Source: Methylacidiphilum infernorum V4 (GTDB taxonomy: Bacteria > Verrucomicrobiota > Verrucomicrobiia > Methylacidiphilales > Methylacidiphilaceae). From it: a stretch of 64,000 nucleotides of DNA. Below the pieces are notes generated by a model that was not told the DNA's origin, did no database searches, and saw only the letters and a list, made by a program, of their open reading frames with translations. Location of the stretch: the NCBI RefSeq assembly GCF_000019665.1, contig NC_010794.1, positions 2,170,001-2,234,000 of the forward strand. Reading direction: 5' to 3'. Position 1 is the first letter of the stretch. Every line of letters starts with the position of its first letter. Shown piece by piece: positions 44,524-54,277 of the stretch. A program made the translations under genes and the position numbers.

Positions 44524-45435
44524 TCAAACCCATGACCTGGACGTTTCGAGAAGATGGCTGAGATATACCCCGTAGGAGGAATTCCCCATCTTCTTGATTT
44601 GGGAGAGGAGCTCTTCTTTGCCTATCCATCCCTTGTGAAAGGCGATTTCTTCTAAACAGCCGATCTTGAGCCCCTGTCTCTGTTCTATGGTTTTGACAAA
44701 GAGAGAAGCATCGTAAAGCAGATCGTGAGTTCCCGTATCGAGCCAGGCGATGCCGCGGCCCAACAACTCCACCTCCAGGCTTCCTTCTTCCAAGTATTTC
44801 TTGTTGAGATCGGTGATCTCCAGCTCTCCTCGGGCCGAGGGCTTAAGTTGGTTGGCAAAAAAAGAGGCTCGGCCATCATAAAAATAGATTCCTGGGACGG
44901 CATAGGAAGATTTTGGTTTAAGGGGTTTTTCCTCGATCGACAGGACTTTCATGGACCTGTCAAACTCCACAACTCCATAAGCGGAAGGATTGGAAACATG
45001 ATAGCCAAAAATGGTAGCCCCATGTTTTTTTTGGGCCGCCCTGCTTAAAGTAGCACTGAGGCTGTGTCCATAGAGCAAGTTATCTCCGAGTACAAGGCAA
45101 GAAGGCCTGCCGTTGACAAATTTTTCCCCGATTTTGTAGGCTTCAGCAAGCCCCCGAGGCTGGGGTTGCACCGCATAACTGATCGATAGGCCGAATTGCG
45201 ATCCATCCCCCAACAGCCTTTCAAACAGAGCGATATCCTGCGGGGTGGAAATCAAAAGGATCTCCCTGATATTCGCCAACATCAAGATAGAAAGAGGATA
45301 GTAGATCATCGGCTTGTCATGGATAGGAAGCAGCTGTTTACTCAAAGCGAGAGTCACCGGATAAAGCCTGCTTCCCGTTCCTCCAGCAAGCACAATTCCA
45401 CATCTTTCCATAGGGCTTTCCGACTTTAAGATCAA
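44524..45435 (-). CDS. rfbA: Glucose-1-phosphate thymidylyltransferase
   Basis: A 303-aa nucleotidyltransferase making dTDP-glucose. The activation loop is [20 protein letters not shown] at the N-terminus, followed by [19 protein letters not shown] and [14 protein letters not shown]. The C-terminal part has [16 protein letters not shown]. It overlaps rfbB by 4 bp. Only the first two steps of dTDP-rhamnose synthesis are encoded here; rfbC and rfbD are not adjacent. Confidence 0.93.
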   Translation of the reverse strand: MILKSESPMERCGIVLAGGTGSRLYPVTLALSKQLLPIHDKPMIYYPLSILMLANIREILLISTPQDIALFERLLGDGSQFGLSISYAVQPQPRGLAEAYKIGEKFVNGRPSCLVLGDNLLYGHSLSATLSRAAQKKHGATIFGYHVSNPSAYGVVEFDRSMKVLSIEEKPLKPKSSYAVPGIYFYDGRASFFANQLKPSARGELEITDLNKKYLEEGSLEVELLGRGIAWLDTGTHDLLYDASLFVKTIEQRQGLKIGCLEEIAFHKGWIGKEELLSQIKKMGNSSYGVYLSHLLETSRSWV

Positions 45436-46520
45436 ATGGATCTTGTCCTCCCCAACCCTTGCCTCTTCAAGGTATATCCCTTATTCATGACCGATTGCAC
45501 CCAGTCTCGATTTTCTACGTACCAAAAAAGGGTTTTTTCTAGGCCCCTATCCAAGTCCACCTGTGCTTGCCAACCTATCTCTCTTTTCATTTTCGATACG
45601 TCCAAGGCATATCTTAAATCATGCCCGGGCCTATCCGCCACAAACCGGATCAATTCCGCATAACTTTTCCCTGAAGACCTAGGGAAAAAGGAATCGAGCA
45701 AAGCACAAATTTTTTTTACCAATTCTATGTTGGAAATGCCACCGCCTTTGCCAATATGGTAAACCTCCCCGGGCCGCCCCTTCAACAAAAGCTTCCATAC
45801 CCCTTCGCAATGATCTTCAACATAGATCCAATCCCGCACATTCAGCCCTTGACCGTAGACAGGCAACTGTTTTTCTTCCAAGGCATTACAGATCATGTGG
45901 GGAATCATCTTTTCGGGGTGCTGCCTAGGACCATAATTGTTTGAACTATGGGTAATCAGAGCCGGAAGTCCATAAGTCTTATAATAGGCGGCTACGAAAT
46001 GATCCGAAGCTGCTTTTGATGCTGAATAAGGACTGGAAGGCGCATACAGCCCTCCTTCTTTTGTGGGAGCTCCATCCATGGGGATTGATCCGTAGACTTC
46101 ATCGGTAGAAATGTGTATAAATCGAAACCTCTCCTTTTTTTCTGGAGAAAGAGAAGAGAAATAAACAAAAGCGGATTCCAAAAGCTTGTAGGTCCCCACC
46201 ACGTTCGATTGCACGAAGAGTCCCGGATCATCAATCGAGCGGTCAACATGGGATTCAGCCGCAAAATGGACGATCGCCTCGATCTTTTCTTCAAAGAGGA
46301 TCTGCTCCATCCGTTTTTGATCGCTGATGTCGGCTTGAATAAATTCAAAATTCTTTTTTCCCATCAACCCGGCCATATTTTCTATCGACCCTGAATAGCC
46401 CAGCTTATCGATGACGACAATCTTTTCTATTTGGGATGAAGGTTCATTGGAAAAGCAGTAATGGCAAAAATTAGAACCGATAAAACCCGCTCCGCCCGTC
46501 ACGAGTATCTTCATGGACAA
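45432..46520 (-). CDS. rfbB: dTDP-glucose 4,6-dehydratase
   Basis: A 362-aa extended short-chain dehydrogenase. Rossmann motif [17 protein letters not shown], the [15 protein letters not shown] loop, catalytic [10 protein letters not shown] region, and Tyr-Lys in [20 protein letters not shown]. It converts dTDP-glucose into the 4-keto-6-deoxy intermediate used for rhamnose and other deoxysugars of the cell surface. Upstream of rfbA on the same strand; the two are translationally coupled by overlap. Confidence 0.94.
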   Translation of the reverse strand: MSMKILVTGGAGFIGSNFCHYCFSNEPSSQIEKIVVIDKLGYSGSIENMAGLMGKKNFEFIQADISDQKRMEQILFEEKIEAIVHFAAESHVDRSIDDPGLFVQSNVVGTYKLLESAFVYFSSLSPEKKERFRFIHISTDEVYGSIPMDGAPTKEGGLYAPSSPYSASKAASDHFVAAYYKTYGLPALITHSSNNYGPRQHPEKMIPHMICNALEEKQLPVYGQGLNVRDWIYVEDHCEGVWKLLLKGRPGEVYHIGKGGGISNIELVKKICALLDSFFPRSSGKSYAELIRFVADRPGHDLRYALDVSKMKREIGWQAQVDLDRGLEKTLFWYVENRDWVQSVMNKGYTLKRQGLGRTRSI

Positions 46521-46684
46521 ATTGTTCTTTGCTTATTTTGTTTAAGGCCCCGGTTTAAAAAACACCCTTTTATAACCTCCTGGCATTATTTTGTAAAGTT
46601 TTCCCCGAGATTTTCACTCCGGCTCCAAGGCCCGGCGATCTTTTTTTCATTAACGAAAAGCAAGAAGGGGCATACCCGTTGCCC

Positions 46685-47284
46685 TTAATCATCCTCTTTT
46701 TTGCCTTGCAGGATTCTTGCGGTGTACTTGGCCAAAAGATCAAATTCGAGGTTGACCCTATCCCCTACCCTTTTGCTTTTTAAATTGGTATGGGCTAAAG
46801 TAAAAGGAGTAATCCACACGCAAAAACTTTCAGCCGTTATCTTGCCCACGGTTAAACTGATACCGTCAACCGCAATAGAGCCCTTCGGGACTAAAAAACC
46901 CCGGGCAAAAGCCGGGTAGCTGATCCAAAACTCCTTCTCTTGGCCCAAATCCTTTATGGATTCTATCGGCTGCTTGCAATCGACATGACCTGTTACAAAA
47001 TGGCCACCCCACCTTGCCTCCATTCTTAGGGGAAGCTCAAGGTTCACCTCCTCTCCTTTCTTCAGTTCCCCTAGGGTCGTGGCCCGGAGCGTTTCTTCAA
47101 GGACAAAAAACTTTAGCTTCCCCTCGCCGATCTCACAAACGGTCAAACAACAGCCATTGACAGCCAGGCTCATTCCCCTGTGCAATTCCCGGCTAAGATC
47201 GCCTACAGCAATGGTCAGCATCTTGTCCGTGGCCTCGGGCAACGCCTCAACCACCCCCATCGATTCAATAATCCCTGTAAACAT
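46685..47284 (-). CDS. ribE: Riboflavin synthase alpha subunit
   Basis: A 199-aa enzyme with the two lumazine-binding repeats: MFTGIIESMGVVEALP at the start with VNGCCLTVCEI, and RWGGHFVTGHVD with SIAVDGISLTVGKI in the second. It dismutates two lumazines to riboflavin. The ATG at 47284 is chosen because an AAGG box lies seven bases upstream and all homologues begin MFTGII; the frame extends to 47335. It follows the SDR gene by 51 bp. Confidence 0.94.
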   Translation of the reverse strand: MFTGIIESMGVVEALPEATDKMLTIAVGDLSRELHRGMSLAVNGCCLTVCEIGEGKLKFFVLEETLRATTLGELKKGEEVNLELPLRMEARWGGHFVTGHVDCKQPIESIKDLGQEKEFWISYPAFARGFLVPKGSIAVDGISLTVGKITAESFCVWITPFTLAHTNLKSKRVGDRVNLEFDLLAKYTARILQGKKEDD

Positions 47285-47335
47285 GGTCGACCTTAAGAAT
47301 CGTTTCTCTTTTTTAGTTGTTGTTCTTGGAAACAC

Positions 47336-48064
47336 TCAACGCAGGTTCCAGCCTCCACTGACGATAAGATGGCTGCCCGTAATATAGTCCTGTTTTTCAT
47401 CCAGGAAAAACCTAACCCCATTCCATATGTCTTCGAAGGTGCCAAAGCGGCCGGCGGGAATTTTACTTACGGGGGGAAGTCCCTGGCTGTTTTCGAGGTA
47501 TCCCGGAGAAACCACGTTTACGGTAATTCCAAATCGCGCATTTTCCCGGGCAAAAGACTTGGTTAAAAGATAGACCCCGATTTTACCCAAGTGATAACCC
47601 AAGGCCATTTCCCTGCTGCCGATACGGTCACAACTCGAATCGCCGATGTTCACAATCCTTCCCTTACCCGAAAGTCTTAAAAGAGGCAGGGAAGCAAGAG
47701 TGGTAAATAAGACGGCGCTGGCTGTAGAATTTATTCCCCTATACCAATCCTCCTCCTTGGTTTCTTCTAGAAGGACAGCTTCATAAACTCCGCAGTTATT
47801 GATGAGTGCATCGAGGCGTCCATAAACGGATCTAATTTTCTCCAGGACTCCCATGGCTTCTTTCTGCCGAGAAAGATCCCCCTGGACCCTTATGACTGTT
47901 CTTTTTTTATCCAACAGTTCCCGTTCTAGAACCTTCGCCTCTTGTTCGCTCTTAAAATAGTGGATAGCTACGGCCCAATTCTCATCGCTGAGTTTACGGC
48001 ATAAAAAGGCTCCTAATCCCTTCGCTCCACCGGTAACCAAAACGACTTTCTGTTTTGCTTCCAT
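47336..48064 (-). CDS. Short-chain dehydrogenase/reductase (pteridine-reductase-like)
   Basis: A 242-aa classical SDR. NAD(P) motif VVLVTGGAKGLGAFLCRKL, the NNCGVYEAVL loop, active-site Ser region VNIGDSSCDRIG, and YHLGKIGVYLLTKSFARE with the catalytic Tyr-x3-Lys. Similarity in length and loop pattern to FolM/PTR1-type pteridine reductases and 3-oxoacyl-ACP reductases; the substrate is not determined. Placement directly upstream of riboflavin synthase hints at pteridine or flavin metabolism but is not proof. Confidence 0.75.
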   Translation of the reverse strand: MEAKQKVVLVTGGAKGLGAFLCRKLSDENWAVAIHYFKSEQEAKVLERELLDKKRTVIRVQGDLSRQKEAMGVLEKIRSVYGRLDALINNCGVYEAVLLEETKEEDWYRGINSTASAVLFTTLASLPLLRLSGKGRIVNIGDSSCDRIGSREMALGYHLGKIGVYLLTKSFARENARFGITVNVVSPGYLENSQGLPPVSKIPAGRFGTFEDIWNGVRFFLDEKQDYITGSHLIVSGGWNLR

Positions 48065-48145
48065 TGTTTTTTCAAGTTTACTTCAAGGTTGCTCAAAAAA
48101 AATTTATCCATTGGCAATCCCTTTTAGTTTATTCATCTTATTCCC

Positions 48146-49132
48146 ATGATGTCTACCCCTTATTTCCCCGTAAAAGTTTTTCTCTCCCACAGCCTATCGG
48201 TCTGGGAAGAAAGAAAGTACCAGTGTTTAGCCCGAGGAGAAATCGATCCTCTTTTTCATTATACTACCGCCGCGCAATCGTTTCTGTGGAAACAACTTTT
48301 TGAACGCTATTCTCCCTTTAAAAAAGAGCAGGGATTTGAGCTTTACAAAAGTTGTTTTAGAGAGATATCCCTTTGCGTTGCTTCATCTTACCCCTACGAG
48401 CTGATCAGCCTTGGGTGCGGCAGTGGAGAAAAAGATCATCTTTTTCTTAAGGAACTTTTGCCTTCGGTTTCAGATATCAACTGGACTTGCGTGGATACAA
48501 GCCTGCAGCTCCTGTTGGAAGCCTGCATCCACTGTCCTTTAAGCCCCGAGAAGATCTCCCCCATTTTATCTGACATCCTTTGGGAAGACACCTTAAAGAG
48601 CTTGCAAACCCCAGGCTCCAAAAGACGAATCTTTACCCTTTTTGGAGTGCTTCCCAACATCGATCCTTTCGATCTTTTTAAAAGTCTCGAATCGGTTCTT
48701 GCCCCGGGGGATTTCCTGGTTTTAAATGCCCACCTTGCCCCCGTTAAATCCGAGTCCGAAGAAGACTACCTAGAAGGTATTGAATCTGTTCTCTATCAAT
48801 ACGATAATGAAGAAACCCGGCTGTGGCTTACGGAGGTTCTCCGGGATTGGGGAATAGAAAACAAGACTGAACTCTTTCACATATCGATCGGGATGTATAA
48901 CAAGTTTTTTCGGATCGAAGCAACGGTTTATTGGAAAGAAAAGGGGAGCATTCCTCTAGGCTATGGGAAAGTACTCAACGTTTCCAAGGGAAGCCCCCTG
49001 CGTTTATTTTTCAGTTACCGGTTTACCCCTGAAAGGCTAGAGGATTTTTTTTCTCGTTGGCCATTTCGGGTGGTGAACCGATGGATTTTCCCCAACCATG
49101 AAGAAGGCCTATGGTTTTTGCAGCGCCTATAG
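48146..49132 (+). CDS. EgtD-like SAM-dependent methyltransferase
   Basis: A 328-aa protein resembling the histidine-specific methyltransferase family (Methyltransf_33, EgtD). The SAM-binding motif is ELISLGCGSGEKDHLFLKEL; the acidic VDTSLQLLLEA, then FTLFGVLPNIDPFDLF (equivalent of LGS-x-IGN), and FFRIEATVYWKEKG match the family's order. Several EgtD substrate residues are not conserved, and no egtB-like gene is near, so the substrate (possibly histidine or another amino acid) is unresolved. It is divergent from the SDR gene. Confidence 0.6.
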   Translation: MMSTPYFPVKVFLSHSLSVWEERKYQCLARGEIDPLFHYTTAAQSFLWKQLFERYSPFKKEQGFELYKSCFREISLCVASSYPYELISLGCGSGEKDHLFLKELLPSVSDINWTCVDTSLQLLLEACIHCPLSPEKISPILSDILWEDTLKSLQTPGSKRRIFTLFGVLPNIDPFDLFKSLESVLAPGDFLVLNAHLAPVKSESEEDYLEGIESVLYQYDNEETRLWLTEVLRDWGIENKTELFHISIGMYNKFFRIEATVYWKEKGSIPLGYGKVLNVSKGSPLRLFFSYRFTPERLEDFFSRWPFRVVNRWIFPNHEEGLWFLQRL

Positions 49133-49145
49133 AATGCAAGGGAGG

Positions 49146-51248
49146 CTAACCTTGGCTTTCCAGCCGGATGTTTCCTTTTTCCAGAAAGATCCATATCCCT
49201 TCTTGAAAGGTTCTTGGATATTTTTCCAAATTGAGAGGACTTCTCATTGAAGCCTGCCCATGATCATAAATCCTAATAAGAGAAGAATGCAGCCGGTTGT
49301 TCTTTCTTCTCTCCAGCAAGTGTTCAACCAACAGATCGAAGGGGCAATTTTGGGCTAGGGATGAGAAAGGAAGGGGATAAGACAGGAAGAGGATTTTTCT
49401 CTTTTCTTTTTCGACAAGGCATCCGAATTCTCCCTCACGATTTGCCCTGAAAGTCAGCCTAAAGCCGTCATGGTCATCCCAGCACAGTTCTTTTTGGTCG
49501 CCAACTGTCAACTCTTTCAAATGCCAGCATCCATTTTGAAATGTCAAGGTTGGACAGTCGGGAGGAACCAACAGGGCTTTTTTTATCGCCCCCACCCGGT
49601 ATTCTTCCTCTCTTCCCTGAACCGAGTTCAAAAGCCAATAATGATTTTTATTTTTTATCACGCAAAGATGACCCGAATCGACTTGGGCTACATATATCCA
49701 TGGGCAAGCCGGATGACCCAGCATCTTCATCTCCGGTACGGCCAGGACAGCCGAGGGAATCTTGGCCCAAAAATCGACGACAAGCACCAAGGCCCACAGG
49801 AAATACCGATTAATACCGTTGAGAACGCATGCCAAGCCATCAGAAAAGAACCCTCCCAGGGCGGACAACGAACCGAGAAGAACGATCAATTCGGCCAGGG
49901 GCACAGCGATAAGATTATCGAAAATACCCACCCAGCTTAAAGTGTGAAAGCAAAAAACCTCCAAGGGCAATGCACCAAGCCATGCGGCGAGTGAAGCGGC
50001 TAAAAGAAGAGCCCCGATTTTGCCTACTTGATCGAGCATTCGTCTAGGGAATGGGGCCAGGGATCGGGGAATATAGGGATCGATTTTAAACGGGCTATAG
50101 AACAGCCCGAAGAGAGGCTTTGCCAATAGCAGTAGGGATAAGACAACCGCATAGGAAAGCTCCAAGCCGATATCCATGATCGCCAGGGGATCATAAAGCA
50201 AAAAAGCAAAAAGGCTGACCGCCCAACAGTGCAGGGCATCGACTTTCCTTTTTAAAGCCCATCCTAGAATGCAATATATGCAGGCAGCACAGGCGCGTAC
50301 AACGCTTGGTCCATTGCCCGATACGAAGCTAAAAACGACGAGCAATGGAATAAAAACAAAAGAATATTTCCATTGGTTTTTCCCCACCGCTTTCAACAAG
50401 AAAATGCCCATGCCCAGGATGATCCCAACATTTTGACCGCTTACAGCAAAAAGGTGGTAAGCCCCTGCCCGTTTAAAGACTTCGGCCAGTTGGGAATCCA
50501 TCCCTGAGACATCCCCATAGACCATCCCTTGGAGTAGCGACCGGAGCCCCTCCTCGGGAATACCCACCGAAAGATTTTTTTTTATCTTCCTTCTTAAAAC
50601 TTCAATCCCAACGGCACAAAATTGATCCTTTTGGGGTATTGAAAAAAGAGGAAAATCCCCGGAGAGAAGTTCAAAAAGCCACCGCCTTTGCAACGATAGC
50701 TTATAATAATCTATTTCTCCCGGATTTCTTTTTCTTGGAGGTAAAAAGACTTTGCCTTCAATGGCTACCGCCTGTCCCAGGTAGGGTTCCCTGGGTAGAT
50801 CGCCTACCCGGCAAAAGAGTTTGCCCTCCAGGGGAATCGATTTTTCTTCAACCCTGACAGCCTGGAGCTTGAGTTGGAAACAAAGACCATGATTTCTTTT
50901 TTGGGGAAAACTCTCCACGATACCTTCAAAAAAAGGCCTTTTAAGGCCCTTGAGCCTTTTATAAGCTTGGAGTCTTTCCTGTTCTATCCAAAACCATTGG
51001 ACTTTTCCGTGGATGAACCCTAGACAAAAAAGGCTGATCAAAAACAGGGGATAATGCCACTTTGACTTCTCGAGCCTAAGCCAAATTCCCAGGGTTACAA
51101 AGAGTCCTCCCCATGCCGTTATTACCCCAAGCCATCCTTGAATCCCTCCATAACAGCCGGCGGCAAAAAACAGGGCCGGCAAAAATAAGGGGGCTTTTTC
51201 TCTCTCTCTTGGGAATGGGGCTGCTCTATCTTGGCAACAATCATCCAC
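49146..51248 (-). CDS. comEC: ComEC/Rec2-family DNA-uptake channel
   Basis: A 700-aa polytopic membrane protein starting from GTG. The N-terminal part has the DUF4131 region with membrane helices, followed by the competence domain with SGQNVGIILGMGIFLLKAVG and several helices, including PLEVFCFHTLSWVGIFDNLI. The C-terminal 200 residues lie where many ComEC proteins carry a metallo-beta-lactamase domain, but no HxHxDH motif is present. It likely forms the inner-membrane pore for natural transformation. No other competence gene is nearby. Confidence 0.8.
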   Translation of the reverse strand: MDDCCQDRAAPFPREREKAPLFLPALFFAAGCYGGIQGWLGVITAWGGLFVTLGIWLRLEKSKWHYPLFLISLFCLGFIHGKVQWFWIEQERLQAYKRLKGLKRPFFEGIVESFPQKRNHGLCFQLKLQAVRVEEKSIPLEGKLFCRVGDLPREPYLGQAVAIEGKVFLPPRKRNPGEIDYYKLSLQRRWLFELLSGDFPLFSIPQKDQFCAVGIEVLRRKIKKNLSVGIPEEGLRSLLQGMVYGDVSGMDSQLAEVFKRAGAYHLFAVSGQNVGIILGMGIFLLKAVGKNQWKYSFVFIPLLVVFSFVSGNGPSVVRACAACIYCILGWALKRKVDALHCWAVSLFAFLLYDPLAIMDIGLELSYAVVLSLLLLAKPLFGLFYSPFKIDPYIPRSLAPFPRRMLDQVGKIGALLLAASLAAWLGALPLEVFCFHTLSWVGIFDNLIAVPLAELIVLLGSLSALGGFFSDGLACVLNGINRYFLWALVLVVDFWAKIPSAVLAVPEMKMLGHPACPWIYVAQVDSGHLCVIKNKNHYWLLNSVQGREEEYRVGAIKKALLVPPDCPTLTFQNGCWHLKELTVGDQKELCWDDHDGFRLTFRANREGEFGCLVEKEKRKILFLSYPLPFSSLAQNCPFDLLVEHLLERRKNNRLHSSLIRIYDHGQASMRSPLNLEKYPRTFQEGIWIFLEKGNIRLESQG

Positions 51249-51292
51249 GGCTATCTTTAGATGTAAGTCGAAACTAGAAGATAGTGCGGCAA

Positions 51293-52024
51293 TTATTTCT
51301 TCTGTTTTCTACTCCAAAGCCAAAACTGCGGCCTTTGCCCCCCTTGGATTTTTTTTAATTGGCACCGCTCGTTATACTCTTCGATAGTATGGCGGGCGGG
51401 CCAGGATGGACCGAGGATTTTTTTTAACTCGGCCAAAAATTCTTGTTCGGAACTTGAAAAGAGAATCAATTGTTCCAGAAGCGAGGAGTCGATACAAAGG
51501 AGTTCGAGAAGTGCTTTATCCCAATCATCTTGAAGATATTCCGTCGGAGGCAGTCTTTTTTGATGGAGGGCTTTTATCTTGTCATAGAGCCGGGGCAAAT
51601 AGCAGATTCCTCCTAATTTTTCAAGGGGATCTCTAAGTTCTACGCTAGGGGAGTAGCTTACGGGGTATTTTTGCTCTTTCCAACCTTTCCACCCCTTTTC
51701 CATCCAGTAAACTTGGCTGTAGCCCATTTCCGAGAGGGTATAGGCAGCCAGCTGGGATCTTAAGCCATCTCCACAATAACAGATCACGGGAAAATCTTTA
51801 TCGGCCAGGACCTTTTCTATCTCCCATTCGATATCGGCTCTTTCTATGGACAGTGCGCCTGGAATATGCCCCATAAACCAATCCTCTTTTTCCCTGACAT
51901 CGATGACCAGGGCCCGGCGACTTTGCAACCCCTGGTAGGTGTCTTGGATGCTCATGCTTTTCACCTTTTTCTTTATTTTTTCCAAATAGGATTGAAGTTG
52001 GGGATGCCGATCGGGGATATTCAT
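51293..52024 (-). CDS. Rhodanese domain fused to DUF5069-like domain
   Basis: A 243-aa protein. The N-terminal rhodanese domain (residues about 25-115) has ALVIDVREKEDWFMGHIPGA and the active-site loop VICYCGDGLRSQLAAYTL with the catalytic Cys in CYCGDGLR. The C-terminal 110 residues match the DUF5069 pattern (CYLPRLYDKIKALHQKRLP, then WDKALLELLCIDSSLLE and a YNERCQ end), which is common in Verrucomicrobia. It probably handles persulfide sulfur; the role of the second domain is unknown. Confidence 0.78.
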   Translation of the reverse strand: MNIPDRHPQLQSYLEKIKKKVKSMSIQDTYQGLQSRRALVIDVREKEDWFMGHIPGALSIERADIEWEIEKVLADKDFPVICYCGDGLRSQLAAYTLSEMGYSQVYWMEKGWKGWKEQKYPVSYSPSVELRDPLEKLGGICYLPRLYDKIKALHQKRLPPTEYLQDDWDKALLELLCIDSSLLEQLILFSSSEQEFLAELKKILGPSWPARHTIEEYNERCQLKKIQGGQRPQFWLWSRKQKK

Positions 52025-52130
52025 GGACTTTAGCTCATAGTAAGGAAATTGTTTTTATTTTCTCCATTAAGTTCAGGGATCTTCTTTTTAAAACGGCTAG
52101 GCATTAAAGAGAGTCCCTAAGCGTTCAAGA

Positions 52131-53990
52131 TTACTTCAAAGCGCCGTTTTTTTTAGCCCATATCATGATAATAGCCACATCAGTAGGATTCACCCCGGGA
52201 ATCCTTGATGCTTGGCCAAAAGTCAAGGGTTTCATTCGCGACAGTTTTTCTCTTGCCTCTTGTTTTAGGCCTGGAATTTTTTCATAGTCGATGTTTGCTG
52301 GAATGATCGATTCTTCGAGTTTTTGTCTTTTCAAGATCAATTCCCTTTCACGGGCAATATAACCCGCATACTTTATTTCACACTCGATATGCAAGGCCAC
52401 GTCCTTGGGCACACCCTGAAATTCCAAGGGTAAATGACTCCAGGAATATTCAGGTCTTTTCAACATTTCCTCAAGCGAAAGTCCATTAAGCCGGTATTGG
52501 CGGATCTTCTGAAAGGTCTCCTCGATAAGCCTTTTCTTCTCTTGAACACGCATGAGCCTTGCCTTAGAGGCCAAGCCCAGGGAATAGCCGATTTCCGTAA
52601 GCCTCAAATCGGCATTATCTTGACGGAGCACAAGCCTATGTTCGGCCCGGGATGTAAATATTCTATAGGGTTCTCGAATCGGTTTTGTCGTGAGGTCATC
52701 GATCAGGACTCCAATGTAGGCCTGATCCCTACCGAGAATAAGAGGAGGGTTGTTTTGGATTTTTCTGGCCGCATTGATCCCCGCTATGAGACCCTGCGAA
52801 GCCGCTTCTTCATAACCGGTAGTTCCGTTGATCTGCCCGGCAAAAAACAACCCTTCAATAGTTTTTGTTTCCATCGTAGGATAGATTTGAGTTGCCGGAC
52901 AGTAATCGTATTCGACGGCATACCCCGGTCTGATAATCTGGCAGTGTTCCAATCCTTCAATACTGTGAATAAATTGATCTTGGACTTCAAAAGGTAAACT
53001 GGTCGAACAACCATTAACGTAGTACTCTTCGGTATGCCGTCCTTCGGGTTCAAGAAAAATCTGATGGCGTTCTTTATCCGCGAAACGAACAATTTTATCC
53101 TCAATGGATGGGCAATACCTCGGTCCTACCCCCTGAATTTCTCCACAATAAAGAGGGGAAGTATGTAAATTTTCCCGGATTATGGCATGGGTCTTGGCAT
53201 TCGTATAGGTAATGGCACAAGCCAATTGTTCCACGTGGAACATTCCCTCTTTCCACCGATTCAGGGTATACATCCCTTCTTTATCCGTATCCAGATCACT
53301 TAAAGCAAAAGAAAAGTGGGGAGGGGGAGTGTCGCCTGGCTGCATCATACATTTGGAAAAATCTATTGTTTTGCCGTTGACCCGGGGTGGAGTTCCCGTT
53401 TTCAATCGCCCCACCTCAAAACCATATTTCCTTAAAACATCGGAAAGGCTGCTTGAAGATTCTCCCATTCTTCCCCCCGTCTTCTTGTTCCTCCCGACAT
53501 GGAGCAATCCCCTTAAAAAGGTTCCCGTGGTCACGATTACCGCCGAAGCATGGATAACGATCCCCAGTTCGGTGATAATTCCCTTGATCTTGTCTTCTTT
53601 AACGATAAGATCGGAGACGGAAGCCTGAAACAAATCCAGGTTAGAAGTCCTTTCGCATACCGCCTTAAGTCGAAACTGGTAGGCCTTTTTATCGCACTGG
53701 GCTCGGGGGGCCTGAACGCTGTAACCTTTCTTGAGATTCAGCATTCGAAATTGAATCCCCGTCAAATCCGTATTAATCCCCATCTCCCCCCCTAATGCGT
53801 CGATCTCCCTGACGAGATGTCCTTTGCCTATGCCTCCAATAGAAGGGTTACAGGACATCTGGCCGATGGTATCGAGGTTCATTGTCAATAGAAGAGTCTG
53901 ACAGCCCATCCGGGCGCAAGCCAAAGCCGCTTCTACGCCCGCATGACCTCCACCAACAACAATGACATCGTACTTCTTAGGATATTCCAT
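52131..53990 (-). CDS. mnmG: tRNA uridine-5-carboxymethylaminomethyl modification enzyme MnmG
   Basis: A 619-aa FAD-dependent tRNA-modification enzyme (GidA). FAD site VIVVGGGHAGVEAALACARM, SCNPSIGGIGKGHLVREIDA, and the GCSTSLPFEVQ region with its redox Cys; the C-terminal helical domain ends MKPLTFGQASRIPGVNP. It works with MnmE on wobble uridine. The ATG at 53990 is preferred to a TTG at 54002. One parS-like palindrome is inside the gene and another sits just upstream, reminiscent of the gid-par region near chromosome origins. Confidence 0.94.
   Translation of the reverse strand: MEYPKKYDVIVVGGGHAGVEAALACARMGCQTLLLTMNLDTIGQMSCNPSIGGIGKGHLVREIDALGGEMGINTDLTGIQFRMLNLKKGYSVQAPRAQCDKKAYQFRLKAVCERTSNLDLFQASVSDLIVKEDKIKGIITELGIVIHASAVIVTTGTFLRGLLHVGRNKKTGGRMGESSSSLSDVLRKYGFEVGRLKTGTPPRVNGKTIDFSKCMMQPGDTPPPHFSFALSDLDTDKEGMYTLNRWKEGMFHVEQLACAITYTNAKTHAIIRENLHTSPLYCGEIQGVGPRYCPSIEDKIVRFADKERHQIFLEPEGRHTEEYYVNGCSTSLPFEVQDQFIHSIEGLEHCQIIRPGYAVEYDYCPATQIYPTMETKTIEGLFFAGQINGTTGYEEAASQGLIAGINAARKIQNNPPLILGRDQAYIGVLIDDLTTKPIREPYRIFTSRAEHRLVLRQDNADLRLTEIGYSLGLASKARLMRVQEKKRLIEETFQKIRQYRLNGLSLEEMLKRPEYSWSHLPLEFQGVPKDVALHIECEIKYAGYIARERELILKRQKLEESIIPANIDYEKIPGLKQEAREKLSRMKPLTFGQASRIPGVNPTDVAIIMIWAKKNGALK
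53227..53242. other. parS-like ParB-binding site inside mnmG
   Basis: TGTTCCACGTGGAACA, a perfect 16-bp palindrome identical in pattern to chromosomal parS sites (TGTTTCACGTGAAACA family; this variant is known in other bacteria). It lies within the mnmG coding sequence. Confidence 0.75.
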
Positions 53991-54014
53991 GGTTAAAAAC
54001 AACCGCTGAAAAAA

Positions 54015-54030
54015 TGTTCCACGTGGAACA
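54015..54030. other. parS-like ParB-binding site upstream of mnmG
   Basis: A second, identical TGTTCCACGTGGAACA palindrome 785-800 bp from the first, 25 bases upstream of the mnmG ATG. Two identical perfect palindromes so close are very unlikely by chance. No parA, parB, or dnaA is in the window, so chromosomal segregation is inferred. Confidence 0.8.
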
Positions 54031-54277
54031 TTTTTTAAAGCTATTCCCTGGTTAAAACATATCCATTAACCTTTAATTCCCCTTATTCTTTATAACAAAA
54101 AGTTGGGCTGATCCTCTGCCTAGAAAACAAACATGAACTATATTCCCTACAGGGTCAAAAATCCATTTGTATCCTTATTTCATTTATAAACAATAACTTA
54201 CTTTTCTTTCCCTGGGAAAATATTCTTGTCATAGGATTATGTTCACCTAGACTTATCTAGTTCAGCGTCTAATTAAT

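Noticed and set aside
44093-44561. Small frames between hydA and rfbA as a hydrogenase maturation protease
   Set aside because: Length and motifs do not fit a HyaD/HycI-type protease; the frames overlap and lack good starts.
54031-54277. AT-rich mnmG-dnaB gap as the replication origin
   Set aside because: No cluster of TTATCCACA-type DnaA boxes is present, and dnaA is not in the window.
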